A stretch of 64,000 bases of DNA from Cryptomeria japonica (taxonomy: Eukaryota > Streptophyta > Pinopsida > Cupressales > Cupressaceae). The position numbers and the translations under genes were made by a program. The notes beneath the pieces are model-generated. The model did no database searches and had not been told where the DNA came from. It saw only the letters and a program-made list of their open reading frames with translations. The first letter of the stretch is position 1; each line of letters opens with the position of its first letter. The stretch spans positions 506,088,442 through 506,152,441 of the forward strand of contig NC_081410.1 of the NCBI RefSeq assembly GCF_030272615.1, read 5' to 3'. Below are positions 55,281 through 64,000 of the stretch, piece after piece.

Positions 55281-57036
55281 CAAAAACCCCAATAAAATTT
55301 TCTTCTCCCCTTTTTTTTTCTTTCTTTTTTGTAGTTATTTTTTTTTCGGTTTACAATATAAACAGAGAAAGAATAAATTTAAAAAAAATAAAAATGAAGG
55401 TATAGAAACGAGCCAAGAAAACGAAATCCCCCATTTCATTATTTTGTTATCACAGTCACATATTTTTCTAGAATGACCAAAATATCAGAATGGGGAAAAA
55501 TTTCCCAGCAAGTTCATGATTTTCCCCAAAAAACCCAATAACTTTTAGATGGGTAAGATTTGCTAAATCATAAAACAATAACAATATTCTTGATCCAATG
55601 TCCACCATTATTTTCAAAACTAGAACTCAGATTTTAAGAAAGAACCAAACACATTTCTTTTGATTTAAAATGAAATAAAAGATAAACAAGAAACCTACCT
55701 CCTTTAGCATTCCTGGTAAGAATTTTTTTCAAGAAGAGCCCAACCTGCAGTTGTAGAAAAATCCATCCTTCCCCAAAATCCCCAAATCTCCATCCTCATT
55801 TTTTTTTTTTCAAAAGGAATTCAACCCCGAAAATATTTTTCAACTTAGGTTAAATGGAAACCCCCTTTTTGACCTAATTTCTAATTTTGAAAATTAAGCC
55901 CTTTTTAAAATAAAAAGAAATGATAATTTCTTTCAACTGTTAAATTGATTTAACTTGATTTTCTAATTAATATATTTCTCTCTTTATTTGATCTTAATTT
56001 TAATTTTTTTAATATTAATTAGGCCAACATTATATTTCGAACTATTGACAAGGGTAAATCATTTAAATTAAATAAATTTCCAAAATCAACCTTTTACACT
56101 ATATCAACTTTACAAATTAAAAATAATTTTCTTTAAATAATAAAATTTACCCTTTCTTTTCCAAAATGCAAAAGTGGTTAAATTAATTATATTTCAAATA
56201 ACTTTAAATGTTTCCTTTTTTCAAAACGCATAAACTAATTAAATTCATTATTTAAAATTAACTATTAAATTAAACTCGCTACACATAATAAAGCGATCTT
56301 TTTAATAAATGACTAATCTCATGAAGGAAACCTATTTATTCTAATTCCTCAACTACTAATGCATAAATGAACACATTATTTCAATTTTAATTACTTAAGC
56401 TTGCTACAAATATAAATAAAGCGATCTCTTAAATTAACGATTAATCATATAAAAGAAAACTATCTATTTTAAATTTCTCAATTACTAATGCGTACTTCCA
56501 CACAAAAATTGAATTAAATACTTAGGATAAAATACTCCATTCCCCACACGCAAGGCACACAAACCAAGAAATCCACCAATAACACAACACACAACCCAAA
56601 CGACAAAGGAACCCTACGGACCACACATGATGCTCACCTGATAATGGCTAAGGCAAGACGAGAGTTTTATGACCACCTAATCCGAATTCTAAGGATGAAG
56701 GAGGTATACTCAACCCTGCGAATCCTGAAGGAGATGAACCTCACACCAAGCCGGTATAGTATCTGCAATCTCCTGCAACCATGAGTCACACAAGCATACA
56801 TATATATACATATTAATGAAGGCGTTAGCTCGAGATTTATAACAAGATTTAGGAAACAATTACATTTACACAAGAATCGGTGCAAAAGCACACTAATAGG
56901 TATGCACAATTATTTATATTATCTAATCTACAACATTGCATCACGGTTAATCAACCATTCAAGAATGCCACATAGGAAGTCAACCAAGGTCAAACGGATT
57001 TTACAAGGCCGACTAGGGTAGGGGCATTAAAGTTTA

Positions 57037-58105
57037 TGATAGATATATATTGCCAAGTGAAGAAGAGGTTGTAGCCAAGGATTGACACCTCTTGTATAAG
57101 AGAGAATCTTTGAGTAAACAATAAATTCACACAAGGAATGATGCCAAATCATAAGCAAACACAACTCAACAAAGCAAAAGTGGATCCTGAGAGAGAGAGA
57201 GAGAGAGATCATTGATCCCTAAGTGTAAGGACAATGAGAATAATTACACAATCCCTAAAGAGAGATTAGGCATAAGGAAATGTACAATATACTTGCATGA
57301 ATGAATGTCCAATTCAAGAAAAGACATTAGTTTATGTAAAATGCATCTCAAAAGAAGTGGTAATCTTCAAAGAGAAAGAGATGGAAATAAAGATCACATA
57401 TTCCCCTAAGGGGGGGGGGGGGATTTATCACAAGAGACATACCATTGCAAGAAAGGATATCAAAACATGAAAAATAAAACCACTAAAGGGAATAGTGATA
57501 CATTAGATAGAAAGAGAGAGTGAAAAAGCCATCCTTGCCCCCCAAGCAAAAGGACAAAGAGAAAAATTACACATCTTCTAGAGAGAGGATATTCATAAGA
57601 GATAGACCGTTTCAAACAAAGAATAGGTCCTAACCAAGGAAAAAACATGTGCTCGCATGAAGGATAACTCTATGCAAGAAAGGACATCCAGTGATGAATA
57701 ACACAACACAAAAGAAGAGGTAAATTTTCAAAGAGAAAGAAAGAGGAAGAAGAAGGTTTACAAAAGTTCTCTAAGGAGAGATTATTCATGAAATATGCAC
57801 CATTTCAAGAAAGAAATAGGTCTCATCCAAGGAACAAATATGTGCTCGCATGGAGGATAATTGCATGCAAGAAAGGACATCAAATTATGAATAATGCAAT
57901 CACAAGGAAAATAGTGAAACCTTAAAAAGAGGAGAGAAAGAGGGGAAATCATGTTGGTACCCAAGGTATTTTAAATTGAAGAAGCACCACCTCTAATGAC
58001 AAAGAGCCCCCAATTAAGTTAACTACTTGTATCATAGGGTGAGGAGCAACATAAGGGTGAAAAGAGTGCTAAGGCACTACCTCTTCACCTAGAAAGAGAG
58101 CAAGA
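57037..58105. other. Gypsy F non-coding region downstream of gag
   Basis: Purine-rich, with (GA)n at 57191-57208, an 11-13-base G-run near 57410 and three diverged repeats of a phrase like AAGAAAGGACATCAAATGATGA (about 57310, 57680 and 57868). No supported gene. Confidence 0.55.
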
Positions 58106-59280
58106 TTTGTTGAAAGACATACGAGCATGATCGTATTGTTCTCAAACAAATTCCTTAAATGCTTTACACTTTCCAAGATAATGAGAATAACAAAAAATAC
58201 AATGTGAATCATCTTTCTTATGCTTATAATTACAATTAGGTCTAACGAAAGGAAAAGCAATATTCTTATCATACTTCAATCTCCAAAAGATTCTAGTTGC
58301 TAATCTTTCTTAGCCATTAATATATGTAGGTTTATTCTTTTGAGATTGAGGACAAGAGTTGTTATTAGAAGAGGAAGGATTTTTATCCATGATTTTAACT
58401 CTACCACTATCGAAAAATTCTTTTATTGAATGTTGAAAATGGAGACAATCATCGACATGGTGATCATGGGTTTGATGAAATGAACAAGAAAGAGCTTTTG
58501 AATAAGAAGCTCTTTTGTGAGCACTAATGGCTTGTTGTCTTGCAAGATTATTTTTGAAGTCTTCAATCCTAAGGATTTCATCCATAGGAGATTTATTATC
58601 ATTTCCTAGGCCTTCTGTGGTTATTTGTGTAGGAGGGTTTATAGGGACTCAAATTCCTTGTTCAAATTTTCCAAGTCCTTGTCCTCTAAAACCTTGTTTT
58701 GATATTATGTTAAAGCCACTCCTATAATAATCTTTTAATTGAGAAGGCAGGGGAACATTATAATAAATTTTAAATTTTGTAGTGTAAGGATGTTTAGAAG
58801 GAATGAAAGGATTAGTAGATGAAGAAGGAATATCTTGTGGAAGAGGGTTTTCCTTTCTTTCATCATGCATATCCTCTTTGGTAGATTGAGAAGGAAGATC
58901 CTTATCATCTACGGCCTCATCTTTGGTTAATGTTATATGGGGAGATAGATCATGAATGAAATGCATGACATTATCTTCTCTACAAATTTTTTGATGTTTA
59001 AGATAGGCTCTAGGAGAATAAGGAGGATCTATAGAGATAGAAACACCAATATTTTGACCTTGCCCTCCTTGTGCAAGGGCATGTGTATGAGAAGAAGATG
59101 GGGCCATGTTGCTCTTCAATGCTTTCTCTCCCTTAAAGATATCATTGATAGGAGTATTATCTCTTACTTCATTCACATTAGATATCCTATGAGAGGTACA
59201 AGTATAAGGTTTCTCATTGTCATCTCTAGGATTAGGATCTACAAAATCTTTTAGGTGATCTATGTATGAAATGCATTTTC
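58106..59280 (-). pseudogene. Gypsy F gag-like protein with G-patch and two zinc motifs
   Basis: One minus frame from about 59280 to 58106 with two in-frame stops. The N-terminal half is Ser/Pro/Asp-rich (SISIDPPYSPRAYLKHQKIC, HFIHDLSPHITLTKDEAVDD). Then YYRSGFNIISKQGFRGQGLG is a G-patch. After a TGA near 58648 comes KSPMDEILRIEDFKNNLARQ and CSFHQTHDHHVDDC, a CX2HX4HX4C zinc motif of Tat-type gags. After a TAA near 58310, HCIFCYSHYLGKC gives a second Cys/His cluster. No capsid core, protease or RT follows. Upstream sequence to 59509 is open but looks non-coding. Confidence 0.7.
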
Positions 59281-59519
59281 CCCAAAACATCACCATAACA
59301 CAACATATATGATAAATGAAAGCTTTGATATCTAATTTATGAAAAGGAATCAACTTGGAAATCCGAACAATGCAATATTTCCAAGTGCTATAAATGAAAA
59401 GAAGTAACATGAAGTGAAAGAAGCCATTATCCAACACATGATTATAATAAATGTATGTAAAAAGCAATGTAATCATATGTGAAAATAGATCAAGTCCATT
59501 AATTGGCATGATGAATATT

Positions 59520-60490
59520 GAAATTTAAGTCCAAGCAAATTATTTGAAAATAAATTAGGATTTTATAAATAAAACCACTTAATTTATTTAAATTGAGGAG
59601 ATTCAAATTTTATTTTATTTTTAAAATTTTGAAACATGTGAAATGAAAATTTGAAAATGAGAATTTGAAAGTTTAAAGTTGGAAATTGGAATTTGAATAA
59701 TTCAATTTTTTTGAAAAATTATGCAACTTCCTAGGAAAATTAAATTTATACTTAGGGAAATTATGTAACCTCCTAGGAAATTTAAATTTATGCTCAGGGC
59801 TTTGAAAATAACCTCTTTATTTAAATTTAAAATTACCCACTAGAAGACTTGAATTTATCCAATAAAAAATTAATTTTAAAATTAGGGCCTTTTAAAATAA
59901 CCTCTTAATTTCAAAATTTAAATTTGAAATTGTCCACAAGAGAATTAAATTTAAAATTAGGGTCTTGTAGAAAGAACCACTTAACTTAAAATTTAAATTT
60001 GAAAATAGATCTAAGATTGGAATTTGGAATTTGAAAAATTGGAAAATGCACAAGATTAATTTAAATTTAGAAATTAGGGTTTGTTTAATTAACCACTTAA
60101 TTTTAAAATAGAAATTTGATCGAAGATTTAATTTTAATTTTAAATTAGCAACCAAATTTGAAGAGGGAAATTCAAAATTTAAAAACCCACAAGCTCAATT
60201 TTAGAAATTTAAAAATTAGGGTTTTTGAAATTAACCTCTTAATTTTAATAATTAATTGTGAAATTTGTCTTGTAGATGAAAATTTGAATTATTAAATTGA
60301 AAAACACTCAGATCTGAAATAATAAATCCAAATTAAGCAACTCACAAGCTCAATTTTGAAATTAAAAATTAGGGTTTTAATGAAATTAACCTCTAAATTT
60401 TTAAAATTTGCAAGGAAATCAAAGTTGTAAATGAAAATTTGAATTTTAAATTGCATACACTCAGATCTGAAAACAAAAATTAGAATTAAT
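59520..60490. repeat. Degenerate tandem repeats in the gypsy F leader
   Basis: A phrase AAATTAGGGTTTTGAAATTA then ACCTCTTAATTTT recurs about seven times at roughly 80-150-base spacing (near 59570, 59797, 59883, 59958, 60073, 60217 and 60370). AT-rich, no gene. Confidence 0.75.
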
Positions 60491-60497
60491 GGTGTTT

Positions 60498-60514
60498 GAT
60501 TCATGCCGGGTTCA
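60498..60514 (-). other. Gypsy F possible primer-binding site
   Basis: Minus strand TGAACCCGGCATGAATC, directly after the LTR end, followed by AAACACC. The layout resembles the complement of a tRNA acceptor stem plus T arm (usual start TGG), with CpG decay. Confidence 0.5.
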
Positions 60515-61670
60515 TGAAAATGTAAAGTAAAAAATTCGGAGGCTTAGCAAATTCACCACATGGAAAGGAGAATTCACCAAGTCAATTTTCACTTGGAGGA
60601 CTTTAGATTCAAAAGAGGGGATGAATCCACTAGATCCAATCCTAAATGATACAAGGACCGAATACTAAGTAGATTGATTGTGTTCGAAATATGTTTGACC
60701 CTCTTTTGTAAGTTGAATAAGTAAGGTACTGAAATTGAAGACAAAATAGGCAGAAACGGTGAGCTACAGATTCAGTATTTCGTCGTGCACTTGGATCTGA
60801 AAAGTTTGAGATGATTTGGAGCTGCTTTGTGAAATATGCCAAAATTTTTAAGGACAGTGTGTTCGGACCAAGTCGCCCTCCTATCAGTCCTCTAAACTTT
60901 CCATGTGTCGAAAAGGGTTTTACCGTCTCTGCAAATAAAGCTTAATTCTAGAAGTATAGCTGCACACCCACTTCTTGCACACAAAAAGAAGAAGAAAGGG
61001 GTTGGGAATAGGGATTTGCCTAAGTCAAACCTCAGTTTGGAATCAAGCTTCAAAGAAATACTACAAATGCTTGAAATAAATGATGGAAAGTTATATCTTT
61101 AGATTTGCAATAGATGATGATGATGCTTCGCTTCTTAGCCGTAATCACATATGTTGTATGAAATGGCATGGACATGAAAAAACCCTAACACACACACACA
61201 TGCTTGCAAATGAATGATGTAATGATGCTCCCATGGATAGGTGAAGAATATGTAGCCTTGAGGAATGCTAGATGATGAATGATTGAATGCTTGATGTAGT
61301 CTCCTTGCCTTATGATTGCTATCATGTTATGCCAAATGAGAGGGGAAGACATCCTTATATACTTGCCTATCGTCAATTGTTTAATTTTCTGACAGAGGTC
61401 GACATGGGGAAGTAATTTCCTACTCAAATTTGAGATAGGGCATAGGGGCCAAAATAGGTCCTAATTAGGGAGGACCAGGGTGTGGCGCCCTGGTCCTACC
61501 CCAAATTGGGACAAGGACAAGAGACAATGCAAGTTATAAGATGCAATCATGAAGTTTGGTTGCATAGAAGAGGCGTGAACGGGTCCCAATCAAGGATGGG
61601 GATGAGACCGATAAGGTGAGGGCCCAAAATGCGGTCAAAATTGCAAGGGGTGAAATTTTAGGATGCTACA
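60515..61670 (-). repeat. Gypsy F 5' LTR
   Basis: 1156 bases; on the minus strand TGTAGCATCCTAAAATTTC to CATTTTCA. It is distantly similar in layout to S1 and G (same start style and a shared phrase TTGGGATTAGGGGTTTGCC-like at 61000-61020) but belongs to another subfamily. Confidence 0.72.
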
Positions 61671-62542
61671 AAATTGATAGGTAGTTGATCAATTAATTTG
61701 CAAGATAGTTTGGTAGTTTGTCTGTTGATGTATGATTTGTTAAGCTCGATGTTTTACATGATGTTTTGGTTGTGTTTGCTCAAATGTTTGTTGTTTGCAA
61801 AGGATAATTTATTGTGAAGTGTGATTGATGGATAGTTTTTGGGTTTTTGATTGTTTTATTTTTATTTTTAGGGTTTTTGAAATATTTTTTTTGATATTTT
61901 TGGATTTTTTCTGGACATTTTATGATTTTTTTGGATTTTGAAAGTTTTTATTTTTTTGATTTTGAAATATTTTGAGAGATGAAACATGACCTGTCATCAA
62001 TTGACAAAGATAAGATTAACTAGGACAAAATCTAGTAGCCATACTAATCTGTGTCATTGTTTTGACTGCTTGATGGTTGATAGAAATGTTTGGTTTCAAA
62101 GACTGAGTACGCCATATAAGACCGATTTGTCTAGTTTTGAGTGTACCCTTCCGTATATAAGACATGTTAATGTTTGATAGAGTTTGATCGATGGATTGAT
62201 TAACGAGAGATGTGATCAATTTGATTGCAGATTTTGAGAGTTCATTTGTTGTTGATTTAATTTGATGGATGGTCTATGCTTTCTTTGTATCCTCCTAGGT
62301 ATTCGATCTATGAGGGATAATTTATTGCTTCATTTTTTTGTTGAATTGATATGGCTTTTTTATGATGATTTGGGATTTTGGGAGATGTGTGGATCATTGA
62401 TTGATGTAAAAGACATGTCGAGATTTATTCTCAAGAAAGATGTATTTATTTGCCCCAATGTATAGCAAGGCAATGAATATTATGAATGTATGGATGAATG
62501 AATTGTTGAGATGGTGAGAGATAGGAGAAATATGGAGGTAGT
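61671..62542. other. Unassigned AT-rich stretch
   Basis: T-rich runs (TTTTTGAAATATTTTTTTTG) and GATTGATGG words recall the D non-coding region near 13140-14200, so it may be a gypsy fragment. The frames 61986-62177 and 62262-62465 show no domain. Confidence 0.4.
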
Positions 62543-64000
62543 TGATTATGGAATCAAAGTGTTAGTTAGATGAGAGGGGGGGGGGTGGGTGAATCAAATA
62601 AACTCACACTACAAAATATTCTTAAGATTCAACCTCGGTAGAACTTACTTGATATGCAACTATGACTGTAAATCATTCAAACTCATAAACTGATAAACTT
62701 GAAACATCAAAACACATTCAACACCAGATTTAATGTGGAAACCCAAATAGGGAAAAACCACTATGGGATTTCGGACCCACAAAGAAAATATACTCTTCTA
62801 GAGTATGCTCGGTTAAAAGCCAATCCTGTTAAAGATTACATAAACACATTGCTAGATGTGACTTGGTCAAGGGATTTCCCTAAGATTTATCAGAATCTTG
62901 CACTTTATTTGAAGTGACCTTGTCAAAGGATTTCAAACACTCATTTAGAATGTTACCTTGCTAGAGGATTTACAAATAAGACTGTTAGGTCCACTCGGTT
63001 AAGAGATTTCCTGTCACTTAGTAAAATAAATAACAATAATAAAATATATCTGCAACTTCACATTTGAAATGTTAAAGCAGACTCTATGTGCTCAAAGTAA
63101 TCTTGTCATAAGACTTATCTTCCTCCTTGCTGGGCTTCTCAATCTATTCTTCAATCAGATCTTCAATCTTCTGTACTCGGTAATCACCTTTGTAGTATCA
63201 CTGCTCTTCTATTTGCCCGCATCCATTGTTCATCAACTTTTCCTTATTTAAAAGCAATTCCTAACCACTTAATCTCCTTAATCACATTTCCCATGATTAA
63301 TCTTAGCCATCAGATCTTCAAACTTGAATAGGTTCATCGAATCCTTTGAATTGAAAAACATTTTATCTTGCCTTGAAACTTGTATTCCTTCCTTGGTACT
63401 TGTGCTCGGTTATGACCGTTCAATCTGTGCTGTAGATCTAACTCTTGAATTTTTATTGCCGTTGATCCTTAACAAACTTCTTGCATGACATTCCAATCTT
63501 CTATAAATCTCTAGCTCATTGGCATCCTTCATTTAATTATGTATTTATTCATCCAATGCATTCTGTTACTGCTGGTTGATACTCGGTAAATACTAAAATT
63601 TACTCGGTAGACATTCTATATTCATCTCGGTTACTATTTTGGTAGCTTTGTGTACTGACGACACTCAGTAACTTCTTTCTTCTTTAACAGACACTGATAA
63701 CCTTGGTGTTTACCAACTAGCTCCTTGCTCGATAAAATAGAACAATATCAAACCTTTACTCATTCTATTGCATGAAATATTTTCTCCTTCTTATTCAGTG
63801 TTCGAATACACACATATATAGGATATCAAAACAATCAAAATATCATAATCTCATCACTATCTAACTCGGTAATAGTTGCCCATTGAATAACTTATTACTC
63901 CCCTTCATTTTCACATTTTTTCTGTGTCACCTACCGACATCTTTATACTCATCAAAACATACTCTTTAAGATATGGCAACATCATACTGAATCAGAAAAT
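62543..64000 (-). repeat. Inverted LTR of the copia A family, cut by window end
   Basis: Reverse complement of the copia A LTR: for example 62730-62790 matches the complement of 2915-2970 and 9095-9150, and 63960-64000 matches the complement of 1761-1801. The low end near 62543 (TGATTATGG) is an estimate. No PBS is seen below it, so it is a 3' LTR or solo LTR on the minus strand. Confidence 0.82.

Larger units (their letters stand above)
52514..57031 (-). mobile_element. E2: 4.5-kb long-LTR-like element (or MULE)
   Basis: 4518 bases flanked by GTTTA (52509-52513 and 57032-57036). On the minus strand it runs TTTAATGCCCCTACC to GGAGCATTACA, so the ends are inverted copies of TAATGCYCC and one end keeps the LTR-type CA. 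The start resembles E1 (GCCCTACC then GACTCAG-like), and both carry a central GC-rich island, so I read it as a solo long LTR. A rival reading is a Mutator-like element with a 9-base TSD AAGTTTATG (52507-52515 and 57030-57038) and 9-base terminal inverted repeats. No transposase or pol domain is seen. The short frames inside are not supported as genes. Confidence 0.65.
52113..61670 (-). mobile_element. Gypsy F: 5' LTR, leader, gag-like gene and 3' non-coding region
   Basis: Minus-strand gypsy with its 5' LTR at 60515-61670, a PBS, a repeat-rich leader, a gag-like frame and about 1.5 kb of non-coding DNA split by E2. It ends near 52113 at a junction with gypsy C. No protease, RT or integrase is seen between gag and the G-rich tract, so the element looks gag-only, though the junction may hide a deletion. 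Confidence 0.6.

Noticed and set aside
54988-55476. 162-codon frame across the E2 GC island, possibly a captured gene (Pack-MULE)
   Set aside because: Composition artefact: the sequence is repetitive, both strands are open and no domain is visible. A captured host exon cannot be excluded but is not supported.
44059-61670. One 17-kb gypsy with LTRs at 44059-45244 and 60515-61670
   Set aside because: The two LTRs are too different in sequence and ends, and flanking 5-mers (AATCT and AAATT) do not match, so they belong to two elements, G and F.

Overview
The window is plant nuclear DNA that is almost entirely nested retrotransposons; I find no host gene, rRNA, tRNA or CRISPR array. AT-rich sequence, Ty1/copia and Ty3/gypsy domains of plant type, an initiator-tRNA-Met primer site in three copia elements, a plant mobile domain and very large, heavily decayed elements all point to a large seed-plant genome. 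A gymnosperm is my guess; the species cannot be read from the sequence.

The layers can be ordered from target-site duplications (TSDs) and from reading frames that resume across insertions. The oldest layer is a minus-strand gypsy fragment H (38719-39803). A minus-strand copia element O landed in it; its 5' LTR is at 37395-38718 and its coding region runs leftward to about 763. O is split by three insertions: gypsy D (11682-36044, minus), a solo LTR S1 (9916-11163) and a full-length copia A (1620-9336, plus). At the left edge, a LINE-like 3' end (1-762) interrupts the O reverse transcriptase. H also received a small non-autonomous gypsy B (39804-44058, minus), which is interrupted by gypsy G.

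Gypsy D is about 24 kb as it stands. Its minus strand encodes gag, protease, G-patch, reverse transcriptase, RNase H and integrase, all decayed. Between integrase and the 3' LTR, on the opposite strand, lies a plant mobile domain (PMD) reading frame. That frame was hit twice: by a 5-kb LTR-like element E1 (14975-19943), which itself holds a MITE, and by a short gag-only copia element K (20005-23041). K has LTRs that look identical and a perfect TSD, so it is the youngest insertion here.

The right third (44059-64000) is a mosaic: gypsy G (3' part), plus-strand gypsy C (46865 to about 52112), and a gag-only-looking gypsy F (about 52113-61670, minus) carrying a second long LTR-like element E2 (52514-57031). 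An unassigned AT-rich stretch follows, then an inverted LTR of the copia A family running off the end.

A, D, O, C, H and F all contain stops or frameshifts and cannot encode full proteins. K keeps one open frame but lacks all pol functions, so it would depend on a helper copia. The least ordinary items are the gag-only K, the gag-protease-RNase H element B without reverse transcriptase, the antisense PMD gene in D, the G-patch plus double zinc-motif gag of F, and the two long LTR-like elements with central GC-rich islands.
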